NCBI GenBank assembly: GCA_944380065.1
Contig: CALWGM010000039.1
Coordinates: forward strand, 1 to 43,655
Origin: an uncultured Lachnospiraceae bacterium
GTDB taxonomy: Bacteria; Bacillota; Clostridia; Lachnospirales; Lachnospiraceae
DNA length: 43,655 nucleotides
Direction of reading: 5' to 3'
Below are positions 23,630-33,350 of the stretch, in pieces. Numbering within the stretch: the first letter of the stretch is position 1; every line of letters starts with the position of its first letter. A model generated the notes under the pieces. It was not told the origin of the DNA. It did no database searches and was given only the letters and a program-made list of their open reading frames with translations. The position numbers and the translations under genes were made by a program.

Positions 23630-25804
23630 ATGATGCAGCAGACTTTTTACAACCATAAGAGCTTACTGAAAAACGGGAAACCCTGGTTCCCGGTGATGGG
23701 GGAATTCCACTTTTCCCGCTATCCCGCAGAATGCTGGGAGCAGGAAATCCGTAAAATGAAGGCTGGCGGGGTCAACATCCTCTCCACCTATGTGATCTGG
23801 ATTCACCACGAGGAGGAGGAAGGCTGCTTTGATTTCTCCGGGCGGCGCAGCCTCCGCGATTTCCTGGCTGCCTGCAAAAAATGGCAGATGCCCGTGTTCC
23901 TGCGCCCGGGTCCCTGGGCGCATGCGGAAGCCCGCAACGGAGGCTTTCCGGACTGGCTGGTGCAAAAAGGCTGGCAGCTGCGCACGGACGATCCCCGGTA
24001 TCTGGAAAAAGTAAAAATTTTCTGGGAACAGATTTACCGGCAGACGAAGGATTTTTCCGATATCATCCTGGGCATCCAGATGGAAAATGAGTACGGCCAT
24101 GCCGGCGGTCTGCAGGGCGAGGCGGGGAATCAGCATATCCGTACCCTGACCGCCCTGGCAAAGGAGATCGGATTCCGGGCAGACTACTGGACAGCCACCG
24201 GCTGGGGCGGCGCCATGATCGGCGACCTGATCCCGGTGATGGGCGGATACTGCGATGAGCCCTGGGCGCCCTTCGACAAGCCGCGTCTTCCCAGCGGGAA
24301 CTACCTGTTTTCTGCGGAGCGCAACGACGGAAACATTGCCTGTGACCACCGCCCCGGCCTGGAGCTGTCTTTCCCTGCCGGCAATTATCCATATCTGACC
24401 GCTGAATTAGGCGGAGGACTGCAGGTGACCCACCACCGCCGCCCGCGCCTTTCCTCCGGCGATATCGCCGCCATGTCCCTGGCAAAGTTAGGGAGCGGGT
24501 GCAATCTGCTGGGCTATTACATGTACCACGGCGGCACCAATCCCCGGGGACGCCTGAGCACGCTCCAGGAAACCATTGCCACCGGCGGCGGCTCCGACCT
24601 TCCCGCCCTCAGCTATGATTTCCAGGCTCCTATCCGGGAATATGGCCAAATGACAGATACGTTAAAGGAACTGAAACTGCTGGCCATGTTCGTCCGGTGC
24701 TTCGGGGAATCTCTCTGCGGCATGGATCCCGTCTTTGACCCGGCTGCCGCTTCTGTGACCGGATATTCAGAGGCAGAGCAGCAAAATACCGTTGTCTCCG
24801 GTGAATCACCGGACGCGGCGGACACCTCCCGGATCCGCGCCATCCTGCGCCGCAGCAGCTCAGGCGGCTACCTGTTTATCAACAATTACCAGCGGCTCCG
24901 TCCCATGCAGGCGCACCGCCAGGTTACACTGCAGGCAGAGGCGGATGGCCTGTCCATCTGCTGGCCCGCGCAGGATATCGAAAGCCAGACCTGCTTCTTC
25001 TACCCCTTCCATTTCCCCATAGGGGAGACCGAGCTGACCTGGATCAACCAGACGCCGCTGACCAGGCTCGGCAGCCATACCTGGGTCTTTTACGGCACAG
25101 AACCGCTGCAGTTTGCGGCGCCCGCACCCCTCAGACAGGAAACCATCCTGGCGTTGACCCGGGATGCCGCGAAAAACTGCTGGCAGATTCCGCAGCTTCC
25201 GGAAGGGATCTTCGTCTCAGAAGCCCCCATTCTGGAAACAGAAACAGGCGCCGAAATCATCCTGCGCAGCGATCTGGGAGCAGAGGGACAGGAGATCTCC
25301 GTGGATCTGCTTCTGGCCGGTTCCTGTCTGTCTGCCGGGCAGTTTCTGCCTGCCAGAACGCTTCCCGGATATGCGCAGACAGCCGGGAATCCCGGAAATA
25401 TCCGCTGTTTCCGGCGCGCCTTCCCGGTTCCGGCCTGCCCTGCCAGATGCCGGTGGACGCTGCAGAAGGAGCTTTCCGGAGCGCTGATTTATGACCTGGA
25501 GATTTCCTATGACCGGCCGCCTGTTTTCCCGGAGGAGGAACTGTTCCTGCGTCTTGATTTCGCCGGCGACGCCGCAGAGCTGTGGCTGGGCGGCCAGTGC
25601 GTTGCGGATCAGTTCTATTACGGGGATTTCTGGGAAGTGGGACTGGGAAGATTCGGCTTCCCCCAAAAACTCACCCTGAAGATTTTCCCGCTGCATTCCT
25701 CCGACCGCGTCCTGCTGGATGTGAAGCCGGAATTTACAGACGGCGTCTGCTGCCGCCTGAACGGAATACAGACCATACTGGAAAGAAAAGAGGAGGTCTT
25801 ATGA
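23630..25804 (+). CDS. GH35-family beta-galactosidase-like glycoside hydrolase
   Basis: The 724-residue protein begins with the GH35 N-terminal pattern (KPWFPVMGEFHFSRYPAECWEQEIRKMKAGGVNILSTYV in pieces, residues about 15-55) and PVFLRPGPWAHAEARNGGFPDWL. The acid/base glutamate is in ILGIQMENEYGH (NE, about residue 150) and the nucleophile is probably the glutamate of YLTAELGGG. The C-terminal half is beta-rich and would form the jelly-roll domains. There is no signal peptide, so it is cytoplasmic and would act on imported oligosaccharides or glycosides. The start is ATG 23630 after AGAAAGG; the frame is open further upstream but without a good site. A 6-bp hairpin (23576-23591) lies in the gap after the URO-D-like gene. 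The last codons overlap a terminator. Confidence 0.86.
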   Translation: MMQQTFYNHKSLLKNGKPWFPVMGEFHFSRYPAECWEQEIRKMKAGGVNILSTYVIWIHHEEEEGCFDFSGRRSLRDFLAACKKWQMPVFLRPGPWAHAEARNGGFPDWLVQKGWQLRTDDPRYLEKVKIFWEQIYRQTKDFSDIILGIQMENEYGHAGGLQGEAGNQHIRTLTALAKEIGFRADYWTATGWGGAMIGDLIPVMGGYCDEPWAPFDKPRLPSGNYLFSAERNDGNIACDHRPGLELSFPAGNYPYLTAELGGGLQVTHHRRPRLSSGDIAAMSLAKLGSGCNLLGYYMYHGGTNPRGRLSTLQETIATGGGSDLPALSYDFQAPIREYGQMTDTLKELKLLAMFVRCFGESLCGMDPVFDPAAASVTGYSEAEQQNTVVSGESPDAADTSRIRAILRRSSSGGYLFINNYQRLRPMQAHRQVTLQAEADGLSICWPAQDIESQTCFFYPFHFPIGETELTWINQTPLTRLGSHTWVFYGTEPLQFAAPAPLRQETILALTRDAAKNCWQIPQLPEGIFVSEAPILETETGAEIILRSDLGAEGQEISVDLLLAGSCLSAGQFLPARTLPGYAQTAGNPGNIRCFRRAFPVPACPARCRWTLQKELSGALIYDLEISYDRPPVFPEEELFLRLDFAGDAAELWLGGQCVADQFYYGDFWEVGLGRFGFPQKLTLKIFPLHSSDRVLLDVKPEFTDGVCCRLNGIQTILERKEEVL

Positions 25805-25810
25805 CCTCCT
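25791..25810. terminator. Hairpin overlapping the GH35 stop codon
   Basis: AGGAGGTC (25791-25798) and GACCTCCT (25803-25810) form an 8-bp stem whose loop and 3' arm contain the stop codon (25802-25804). A pyrimidine-rich run follows. It serves the GH35 gene and the convergent AIM24-type gene. Confidence 0.65.
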
Positions 25811-25818
25811 TCTTTCCG

Positions 25819-26502
25819 TCAGCTGTTCTGGTTCGGGATATACGCCCGGATCTCGTTGGCAAGATTCACGATGGGCATGGACTGCAGCCACACATGGCCG
25901 GGGCCGGTTACAACCGTATGGAACAGCCCCTCGCCGCCGAACAGGATATTTTTCACGCCGGGAACGGTCTTGATATCCATCTGGCAGGTGGCGCTCATGG
26001 CCGCCAGATGCCCGGTATCAATATAAATCTGCTGTCCTGCCTGCAGCTCATACTCCACGATGGAACCGTCAAACTCCACAAAGGCAATCCCCCGCCCGCT
26101 CAGCTTCTGGAGGATAAATCCCTCTCCGCCAAACAGGCCGGAGGCAAACCGCTTATGGAAATAAATGCTCAGATCCACGCCGGCCTCCGACGCTAAAAAC
26201 GCCTTTTTCTGCGCGATGATCTCATTGCCGGGACTGATCTCAAATGCCCGGATCTCTCCCGGGAAGGAAGACGCGAAGCTGATCAGCCCGTTTCCGCCCT
26301 CCGCCGTGTAAATATTCTGGAAAATAGAATCCCCGGAAAACTTTCTTGCGATCGCCCGGCCCAGTCCGCCGCCTGTGGTGGTCTCCATCCTCATGTTCGG
26401 GCTCATCCAGGCCATGCCTCCCCGCTCTGTGATCATCTGCTCATTCTGTTCCAGATTGCAGATTACCACCGGCAGATTTTCCCCTTTGATCTCGTATCTC
26501 AT
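25819..26502 (-). CDS. AIM24 / TIGR00266 family protein
   Basis: The 227-residue protein fits the TIGR00266/AIM24 family: MRYEIKGENLPVV at the start, GGMAWMSPNMRMETTTGGGLGRAIARKFSG, then the glycine-rich SGRGIAFVEFDGSIVEYEL core and GPGHVWLQSMPI near the end. These all-beta proteins form oligomeric rings; their bacterial role is not known. It is a single gene, convergent with the GH35 gene. Confidence 0.88.
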   Translation of the reverse strand: MRYEIKGENLPVVICNLEQNEQMITERGGMAWMSPNMRMETTTGGGLGRAIARKFSGDSIFQNIYTAEGGNGLISFASSFPGEIRAFEISPGNEIIAQKKAFLASEAGVDLSIYFHKRFASGLFGGEGFILQKLSGRGIAFVEFDGSIVEYELQAGQQIYIDTGHLAAMSATCQMDIKTVPGVKNILFGGEGLFHTVVTGPGHVWLQSMPIVNLANEIRAYIPNQNS

Positions 26503-26530
26503 CGTTTCTGTCTTCCCCTTTCTGAAAATT

Positions 26531-26580
26531 AAAAGACAATGCCTTCTGTCCTTTGATTATAACAGAAAGCATTGTCTTTT
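26531..26580. terminator. Long inverted-repeat terminator
   Basis: Arms 26531-26549 and 26562-26580 (AAAAGACAATGC...) pair over 19 bp with one mismatch and a 12-base loop. A/U-rich outer ends make it effective in both directions. It follows the HAD gene on the minus strand and precedes the AIM24-type gene. Confidence 0.8.
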
Positions 26581-26588
26581 CCTATCGT

Positions 26589-27182
26589 TTACAGCGTATA
26601 TTCCGATTTTATTTTCTCATAGTCCCCGGTGAAGCGAAACGCCTGCATCCCGACAGCCACCGCCCCGTTGACATTGGCCTGTACATCGTCCACAAACAGG
26701 CACTCCTCCGCCTTCAGCCCATATCGTTCCAGCAGATACCGGTAAATCCCCGGATCCGGCTTGATCATCCGGACATCCGCGGAAACCACGATGCCGTCAA
26801 AGAAATTCAGCGGCAGGAAAGACGGAAAATAAGTATAAAAGGAATCCGCCGCATTGGAAAGGATGAAAATCCGGTATCCCGCCTCTTTGATAAAATGGCA
26901 GAATTCCCGCGCCCCGTCCAGCCATCCCATACAGGTATGCCATCCCTCACAGCACTGTCTCAGATGTTCCCGGTAAACTTCCGGCACACGGTCCCGCACC
27001 CGGCCATACAGCTCATCCGCGCGCACCTCTCCCCGGTCTGCCAGAATCCACTCCGGCCCTTCAAAGAGTTCCCTGCGGATGGTCTCCTTTTCCTCCCGGG
27101 AATCACAGTAATGATCCAGGGGCGCCTGGGGATCATAATCCAGCAGGACGTTTCCCATATCTAAAATCACATTCCGAATCAT
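26589..27182 (-). CDS. HAD-superfamily hydrolase (HAD-IA subfamily, YihX-like)
   Basis: The protein of about 197 residues shows all HAD motifs: motif I ILDMGNVLLD (nucleophile Asp8; N in place of the second Asp's usual neighbour), motif II ILSNAAD, motif III lysine in MIKPDPGIY, and motif IV LFVDDVQANV. A helical cap lies between motifs I and II. The D-x-G-N form of motif I is typical of the YihX/sugar-phosphatase and haloacid-dehalogenase-like branch, so a small-phosphate-ester phosphatase is likely; the substrate is unknown. Start ATG 27182 lies 8 bases after AGGGAG; ATG 27188 is an alternative. It follows prfA by 33 bases and is probably co-transcribed. Confidence 0.85.
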   Translation of the reverse strand: MIRNVILDMGNVLLDYDPQAPLDHYCDSREEKETIRRELFEGPEWILADRGEVRADELYGRVRDRVPEVYREHLRQCCEGWHTCMGWLDGAREFCHFIKEAGYRIFILSNAADSFYTYFPSFLPLNFFDGIVVSADVRMIKPDPGIYRYLLERYGLKAEECLFVDDVQANVNGAVAVGMQAFRFTGDYEKIKSEYTL

Positions 27183-27215
27183 GTCCATCTCTCCCTGCAA
27201 AATCAGCATCAGCCT

Positions 27216-28292
<1,077 letters not shown>

Positions 28293-28293
28293 C

Positions 28294-29187
28294 TCATTTT
28301 CTCCTTCCTTTTACCACCCGATCCAGCCCCGCCAGATCCCGGACTACTTCTATCTCAGTAAAACCATATGCCCTCATACAGGCAGAAACCGCTTCTCCCT
28401 GGTCGTATCCAATCTCAAACAGCAGCCATCCGCCAGGTTCCAGATGACCGACGCCCTCCGCAATGATCCTCCGGTAAAAACCAAGACCGTCCGCCCCGCC
28501 GTCCAATGCCAGCAGCGGTTCATGCTCCCGCACCTCCGGCATGAGGGCAGGGATCTCCCGGCTGGGGATATAGGGCGGATTGGAGACGATCATCTGAAAA
28601 CACCCGGAAATATCCGCAAACAGATCGCTTTGAACAAAATGGATCTCAGTATGGTTTCTCTGTGCGTTTTCCCGCGCCACCGAAAGGGCGTCCGCCGAAA
28701 GATCCGCAGCCGACACCTGAATCTGCGGGCAGAGGGCTTTCAGGCTGACCGCAATGCAGCCGGAACCGGTGCACAGATCCAGCACCCGAAGCTTCTCCTG
28801 TGCAGCTTCCCCACTGGCCTGACCGCCTGGCTGCAGTTCCTGTTCCTGCGGCCAGCCAGACCGGAGGATCTTCAGCGCCTCCTCCACCAGGACTTCCGTA
28901 TCCTGACGCGGGATCAGCACATGCCTGTTCACCGTAAAGGGAAGCCCCATAAACTCCTGTTCCCCGGTCAGATGCTGCAGCGGAATGTGCCCGCAGCGCT
29001 TTGCCGCGGCCGCCCGATACCGTTCCCACTGTTCCGGCGGCATCTCCTCCATCTGGGAAAGCAGATAATCCTTCCGCTCCATGCCGCAGGCAAATTCCAG
29101 CAGAAACAGGCTCTCCGCCGTCTCGTTTTCAATCCCGGCAGCTCTCAGCTGACCGGCGGTTTCCCTCACCGCCTCCCGGTACGTCAT
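28294..29187 (-). CDS. prmC: Release factor glutamine N5-methyltransferase
   Basis: The 297-residue protein is a class I SAM-dependent methyltransferase: an N-terminal helical domain, the SAM-binding motif [15 protein letters not shown], and the catalytic NPPYIPS motif that binds the glutamine of the GGQ loop of release factors. It overlaps the DUF1385 gene by 4 bases (ATGA) and is followed by prfA, its substrate gene, after 1 base. Confidence 0.96.
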   Translation of the reverse strand: MTYREAVRETAGQLRAAGIENETAESLFLLEFACGMERKDYLLSQMEEMPPEQWERYRAAAAKRCGHIPLQHLTGEQEFMGLPFTVNRHVLIPRQDTEVLVEEALKILRSGWPQEQELQPGGQASGEAAQEKLRVLDLCTGSGCIAVSLKALCPQIQVSAADLSADALSVARENAQRNHTEIHFVQSDLFADISGCFQMIVSNPPYIPSREIPALMPEVREHEPLLALDGGADGLGFYRRIIAEGVGHLEPGGWLLFEIGYDQGEAVSACMRAYGFTEIEVVRDLAGLDRVVKGRRK

Positions 29188-30224
29188 GACGGTTCCTCCG
29201 CCGATGTCCGGCCTTCCTGCTCACCGCAGCCTTCCTCCGGCTCCGTTCCCGCCTCCCGGCGGACCTCCTGTACGAAGCTTCTCCAGTCGAACACCGCCTC
29301 CACCGAAGCGATCCCCACCTGGATCATCTCATCATCCGGCTCCCGCACCGTCAGCCGCTGCATCCAGAGCCCCGGCTTGCTCAGCACCTGGATCAGCCGG
29401 TTCTCCGTCCTTCCGGCCGCCCGCAGAAGCTCATAAGAAAGCCCTGCGATCACCGGGATCAACAGCAGGCGGACCACAATGCGCATGGCGTGGGAATCCA
29501 CCCGGATAAATAAATATAAAATAATACTGATCACAATCACAAACACTAAAAAGCTGGTTCCGCAGCGCTTATGCTCTTTGGAGCTTTTGCGCACATTTTC
29601 CACCGTCAGATCCAGTCCGTGCTCAATACAGTTGATGCATTTGTGCTCCGCCCCGTGATACATAAATACCCGCTGGATATCCTTCATCCGGGAGATCAGC
29701 ACAATGTAGCCGATAAAAATCACCAGCCTCAGTACGCCTTCAAAAATCGCCACCAAATTCGCGTTGTCTGTCACAAACTGCTGGAACACCTGCGACAGAT
29801 AATAGGGAAGGATCATAAAAACCGCCACCGCGATCACGATGGAAAAGGCAACGATCCCGCCCATCAGGGCTGTTTCCCCGGCGCTCTTTTCCTTCTCGCC
29901 GCCGTCTGCCGAGGCAGACCTCTTCTGTTTCTTTTCCCGGCGCTCCCGTTTCTTCCCCTCCTTTTCCTCCTCTTCCTCATCCTCAAAAAAAGAAGCGGAG
30001 TACATCAGGGTAGACATTCCCAGCACCAGGGAATCTATAAAAGACAGGACTCCCCTCACCATAGGAACTTTATTCCATTTCTCATCAAACAGAGAAGCCT
30101 TGTTATCTTCTTTTTTCACTTCGATCTGATGATCCGGCTTTCTGACTGCCACGGCATATTTCCTGCCGTTGCGCATCATCACGCCCTCCATCACCGCCTG
30201 ACCGCCGATTCCTGAATATTTCAT
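29184..30224 (-). CDS. DUF1385 domain membrane protein
   Basis: The 346-residue protein starts with the DUF1385 signature GIGGQAVMEGVMMRNG and has the family's central YHGAEHKCINCIEHG segment (His and Cys residues that might bind metal) and VRKSSKEHKRCGTSFL. Residues about 80-115 are a highly charged, lysine/glutamate-rich insert; four to five membrane helices follow (VAFSIVIAVAVFMILPYYL, VLRLVIFIGYIVLIS, LVFVIVISIILYLFI). The family is of unknown function and is almost always found between rpmE and prmC/prfA in Clostridia, as here. Confidence 0.92.
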   Translation of the reverse strand: MKYSGIGGQAVMEGVMMRNGRKYAVAVRKPDHQIEVKKEDNKASLFDEKWNKVPMVRGVLSFIDSLVLGMSTLMYSASFFEDEEEEEKEGKKRERREKKQKRSASADGGEKEKSAGETALMGGIVAFSIVIAVAVFMILPYYLSQVFQQFVTDNANLVAIFEGVLRLVIFIGYIVLISRMKDIQRVFMYHGAEHKCINCIEHGLDLTVENVRKSSKEHKRCGTSFLVFVIVISIILYLFIRVDSHAMRIVVRLLLIPVIAGLSYELLRAAGRTENRLIQVLSKPGLWMQRLTVREPDDEMIQVGIASVEAVFDWRSFVQEVRREAGTEPEEGCGEQEGRTSAEEPS

Positions 30225-30275
30225 CGCCTTTCGTATTCCTTTCCCACAGATAAAACCGGAAACTTTTTCAAAAAA

Positions 30276-30320
30276 ACCAGCCTCCAGCTATATTTTCTGA
30301 AAATATGACCGGAGGCTGGT
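30276..30320 (-). terminator. Terminator of rpmE
   Basis: Outer arms ACCAGCCTCC (30276-30285) and GGAGGCTGGT (30311-30320) enclose an inner ATATTTT/AAAATAT stem (30290-30306). On the minus strand a U-rich run follows. It sits 20 bases after the rpmE stop, so the DUF1385-prmC-prfA genes need read-through or their own promoter. Confidence 0.85.
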
Positions 30321-30339
30321 ATGCATACTGTCTGCCTGA

Positions 30340-30540
30340 TTAGTTCAGACCGTACTTCTTGTTGAACTTATCGATACGTCCGCGAGCCTGAGCTGCCTTC
30401 TGCTGTCCTGTGTAGAAAGGATGGCACTTGGAGCAGATCTCGACGTGGATGTCCTTCTTTGTGGAACCAGTTACAAATGTGTTTCCACAGTTGCATGTTA
30501 CAGTTGCCTGATAATAATCCGGATGGATCCCTGCTTTCAT
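30340..30540 (-). CDS. rpmE: 50S ribosomal protein L31 (zinc-binding form)
   Basis: The 66-residue protein begins [10 protein letters not shown] and holds the zinc site of the C+ form of L31: TCNCGNTF and [11 protein letters not shown] give the CxC...CxxC pattern. It is a surface protein of the large subunit near the subunit bridge. The start is ATG 30540 after GAGGTG; the longer open frame upstream is not used. It has its own promoter, a leader of about 130 nt and a terminator. Confidence 0.97.
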   Translation of the reverse strand: MKAGIHPDYYQATVTCNCGNTFVTGSTKKDIHVEICSKCHPFYTGQQKAAQARGRIDKFNKKYGLN

Positions 30541-30673
30541 TCTTTTCACCTCGCATACCAAATCTCTTTGTATCCCATGCATCTGCCTGTCGGAATACAA
30601 TAAACTTGTTAATCTTCGCTCTGCCCTGAGAGCTGCTGTTTTCAGCCAAACTGCGCACAGTCCTGTACACAGC
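30541..30673 (-). promoter_or_regulatory. rpmE 5' leader, possible r-protein leader RNA
   Basis: From the predicted start of transcription near 30673 to the rpmE start there are about 130 untranslated bases. They hold hairpin-forming stretches, for example GCTCT/AGAGC near 30629-30644 on the minus strand. Leader RNAs that control L31 synthesis are known in Firmicutes; whether this leader matches one cannot be settled by eye. Confidence 0.3.
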
Positions 30674-30679
30674 ATGAGT

Positions 30680-30708
30680 ATTATAGCATGCAGCTATTTA
30701 TAATGCAA
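30680..30708 (-). promoter_or_regulatory. Sigma-70-type promoter of rpmE
   Basis: On the minus strand, TTGCAT (30703-30708) and a perfect TATAAT (30680-30685) are spaced by exactly 17 bases. Confidence 0.85.
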
Positions 30709-30714
30709 CCACTT

Positions 30715-32295
30715 TTAAAAATATTTTCTCTGGATAACCTGGCGGATAAATTCGCGGTTATTTCTCGTTTTCACAAACATCCGCAGAATCGTCTCTACCG
30801 CTTCCTCCGACTTCATGCCGTTAAACGCCCGGCGCATAATGGCCACTGCCTCCTGCTCTTCTTTATCCAAAAGCAGATCCTCACGCCGCGTACCGGACTT
30901 CACAATATCGATGGCCGGGAAAATCCTTCTCTCGGAAAGCTTCCGGTCCAGGATCAGCTCCATGTTGCCGGTTCCCTTAAACTCCTCGTAAACCACATCG
31001 TCCATCCGGCTGCCGGTATCCACTAAGGCGGTGGCCAGAACCGTCAGGCTGCCGCCTTCCCGCATATTCCGGGCTGCGCCGAAGAAACGCTTCGGCATAT
31101 GCAGCGCCGCCGGATCCAGACCGCCGGACAGGGTACGCCCGCTGGGCGGAACCACTAAGTTGTACGCCCTGGCCAGCCGGGTGATGCTGTCTAAGAGGAT
31201 CATCACATCCTTCCCGTGCTCAACCAGACGCTTCGCACGCTCAATCACCATCTCCGATACCCGTTTATGATGCTCGGGAAGCTCGTCAAACGTGGAATAA
31301 ATCACTTCCACATTATGGCCTTCGATCGCCTCCTTCATGTCGGTCACTTCCTCCGGCCGCTCATCGATCAGCAGGATGATCAGGTGCATTTCCGGATTAT
31401 TGGTCTTAATCGAGGTGGCAACCTCCTTCAACAGCGTGGTCTTTCCTGCCTTCGGCTGAGCCACGATCATACCTCTCTGCCCCTTTCCCACCGGGGCGAT
31501 CAGATCCAGGATCCGCATGGACACCCGGGAAGAGTTCGTTTCCAGACGCAGTCTCTCGTTGGGGAAAATCGGCGTCAGATCCTCGAAGGGCGTTCTCCTG
31601 GACGCGGTCTCCGGATCAATCCCATTCACAGAGGAAATATAAAGCAGCGCGCTGAATTTTTCCCCCTGGGAGCGCGTCCTGGTATTTCCTGTCAGAATAT
31701 CCCCGGTCTTTAACTTAAACCGCCGGATCTGGGAGGGGGAAACATAGATATCATGGTCGCCCGGCAGATAATTCTCGCAGCGGATAAAACCATAACCATC
31801 CGGCATCACCTCTAAGATACCGTCCGCCTTCTCCCCGCTGTCCAGCTCATCCAGCGTCACACCCTCCGTCTCGATCCGCTGGATCGTACGGTCATCCACC
31901 GTCTTCAGTTTTTCATCTACCGCCGGGTTCCCGGTAACGATGGCCGGGCGGAACCGCCTGTCCTGCCTGCCGTTTTTGGTTTCCGCACTTCCCGGCTCAT
32001 GCTGTCTGCGTCTTCCCTCGGACTCCTGCTCCCGTTTCTCATGATGATGGGAAGCCTGGCCTCTGGATCTTCCGGAAGAAGCCGGAGCCTCCTGCGTATC
32101 AGCCGCTGCTGTTTCTTCTTTATCTTCAGAATCAGCAGCGCCTGCCGCCGGAGTCTCCCGGGCGTCCAGTTCATCCTGCTGAAGCATACGTTCAATCAGC
32201 TCTGCTTTTTTCAACGCAGATACCTTTTTCATGCCTCTCGCTTTGGCAAGCTCACGCAGAACCGTCAGCGAAAGACTCTCATATTTTTCTCTCAT
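30715..32295 (-). CDS. rho: Transcription termination factor Rho with extended N-terminus
   Basis: The 526-residue protein is a hexameric RNA-dependent ATPase that ends transcription. The N-terminal Rho_N helix bundle ([15 protein letters not shown]..., residues 6-45) is followed by a charged, low-complexity insert at about residues 48-120 (Glu, Ala, Arg, Ser and a HHH stretch), then the RNA-binding OSB fold ([13 protein letters not shown]) and the RecA-like motor with Walker [10 protein letters not shown], Walker [16 protein letters not shown] and the R-loop. Insert-bearing Rho proteins are usual in Clostridia and Actinobacteria. The ATG at 32295 follows GGAGG. A TATAAT box on the minus strand (32404-32409) may be its promoter; the -35 is poor. 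It is separated from the Fe-S protein gene by two hairpins. Confidence 0.96.
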   Translation of the reverse strand: MREKYESLSLTVLRELAKARGMKKVSALKKAELIERMLQQDELDARETPAAGAADSEDKEETAAADTQEAPASSGRSRGQASHHHEKREQESEGRRRQHEPGSAETKNGRQDRRFRPAIVTGNPAVDEKLKTVDDRTIQRIETEGVTLDELDSGEKADGILEVMPDGYGFIRCENYLPGDHDIYVSPSQIRRFKLKTGDILTGNTRTRSQGEKFSALLYISSVNGIDPETASRRTPFEDLTPIFPNERLRLETNSSRVSMRILDLIAPVGKGQRGMIVAQPKAGKTTLLKEVATSIKTNNPEMHLIILLIDERPEEVTDMKEAIEGHNVEVIYSTFDELPEHHKRVSEMVIERAKRLVEHGKDVMILLDSITRLARAYNLVVPPSGRTLSGGLDPAALHMPKRFFGAARNMREGGSLTVLATALVDTGSRMDDVVYEEFKGTGNMELILDRKLSERRIFPAIDIVKSGTRREDLLLDKEEQEAVAIMRRAFNGMKSEEAVETILRMFVKTRNNREFIRQVIQRKYF

Positions 32296-32433
32296 TCAAT
32301 TACCTCCAGTAAATGATCTTTACTCTATTCAATCATAAATATCCCAGGGTACTTCGTCAGAATCGACATACAAAAATACAATAGGAAAGCTGTCACTGGA
32401 AGTATTATACACTATCCGTCCCAAAATAGGAAG

Positions 32434-32496
32434 GGTTATTTTCCCTCCGGGGTGGGAAAATAACCTGCAGCCGGGCGGAACATCCGCCCGGCTGCA
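32434..32496 (-). terminator. Two abutting hairpins after the transhydroxylase genes
   Basis: Hairpin B has perfect 14-bp arms (32466-32479 and 32483-32496, TGCAGCCGGGCGGA) with a 3-base loop. Hairpin A has perfect 12-bp arms (32434-32445 and 32454-32465, GGTTATTTTCCC) with an 8-base loop. They touch without a gap. On the minus strand B comes first and the U-rich arm of A serves as its tail; the pair ends the transhydroxylase transcript upstream of rho. Confidence 0.8.
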
Positions 32497-32537
32497 CGCC
32501 ATGATATAAAAGGTATCTGCAGAATTGTCAGAAAGAA

Positions 32538-33350
32538 TCAGATAAAAATTTCGCCTACGTTCCGGGAATCCTGCAATTCCACTTTCTTTACTTCCTTCCC
32601 GTCGATCTCCAGGGTGTAGGTTCCCGGACAGAGACCGTCAAACTTGAATTCCCCGAAATAATCCGTCACTGTGTTTTCACAGATTCCGTCCCCCTTAAGG
32701 GTAACAGAAATGCCTTCCGCACAATCATCGAATATTTTCTCCACTACCTGGCCTGCAATGAAGGCCTTGGTAAAACGGTAAAGATTTTTATAATATACGT
32801 GAGGATTTGTCCCCAATTCCGGCCGGAATACCTCCAATTTTTCCTGTTCCACGATTTTCGCCATTTCTTCCGGTTCCAGTTCATAATAGTGGATGGCCTC
32901 GGTGGGGCAGCTGTGTACACAGCGCGGCATACAGGGCGCCTGTCCGCTGTCCAGAATATGGGCGCACATCGTGCATTTCTGCGCTGTTTTTTTCTCCTCG
33001 TTCCAGTATACGGCGCCATAAGGACACAGCTGGGTCAGTTCCGGATGATTCCGCGCCTTTTCAGGATCGATCAGGACAATGCCGTCCTCCCGTTTTTCCG
33101 CATAACCGGCATCTACCAGAGGACATTTCTCACAGTGCTGGCACATCAGCGTCAGATAGGCAACATCAATTCTCGGGCACTGTCCGCGCTCTGTGCGCAG
33201 GAGTTTGATCCAGCGATGTCCGTGCCGGGGCTGCTCCTCTGTATAAGGCGACCAGTCATTTCCCACATGCTCATCCTTACATGCCATAAAACAATCATTA
33301 CAGTCATGGCAGGAAGCAATATCCATTACCAGATACTTCTGTTTACTCAT
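32538..33350 (-). CDS. Pyrogallol transhydroxylase-like beta subunit (Fe-S, with C-terminal beta-barrel domain)
   Basis: The 270-residue protein has ferredoxin-type cysteine clusters (SCHDCNDCFMAC, CQHCEKC, LCPYG, KCTMCAH, CMPRCVHSCP) for three or so [4Fe-4S] clusters. It ends in a transthyretin/Cna-B-like domain (DYFGEFKFDGLCPGTYTLEIDGKEV). This combination, with EDGIVLIDPEKA, matches the small subunit of Pelobacter acidigallici pyrogallol-phloroglucinol transhydroxylase as I remember it. It does not look like DmsB, which lacks the C-terminal barrel. In the second cluster the third cysteine is spaced two residues from the second instead of the usual four, so that ligand is uncertain. No signal peptide, so cytoplasmic. 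The ATG at 33350 overlaps the alpha-subunit stop by 8 bases. Confidence 0.85.
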   Translation of the reverse strand: MSKQKYLVMDIASCHDCNDCFMACKDEHVGNDWSPYTEEQPRHGHRWIKLLRTERGQCPRIDVAYLTLMCQHCEKCPLVDAGYAEKREDGIVLIDPEKARNHPELTQLCPYGAVYWNEEKKTAQKCTMCAHILDSGQAPCMPRCVHSCPTEAIHYYELEPEEMAKIVEQEKLEVFRPELGTNPHVYYKNLYRFTKAFIAGQVVEKIFDDCAEGISVTLKGDGICENTVTDYFGEFKFDGLCPGTYTLEIDGKEVKKVELQDSRNVGEIFI

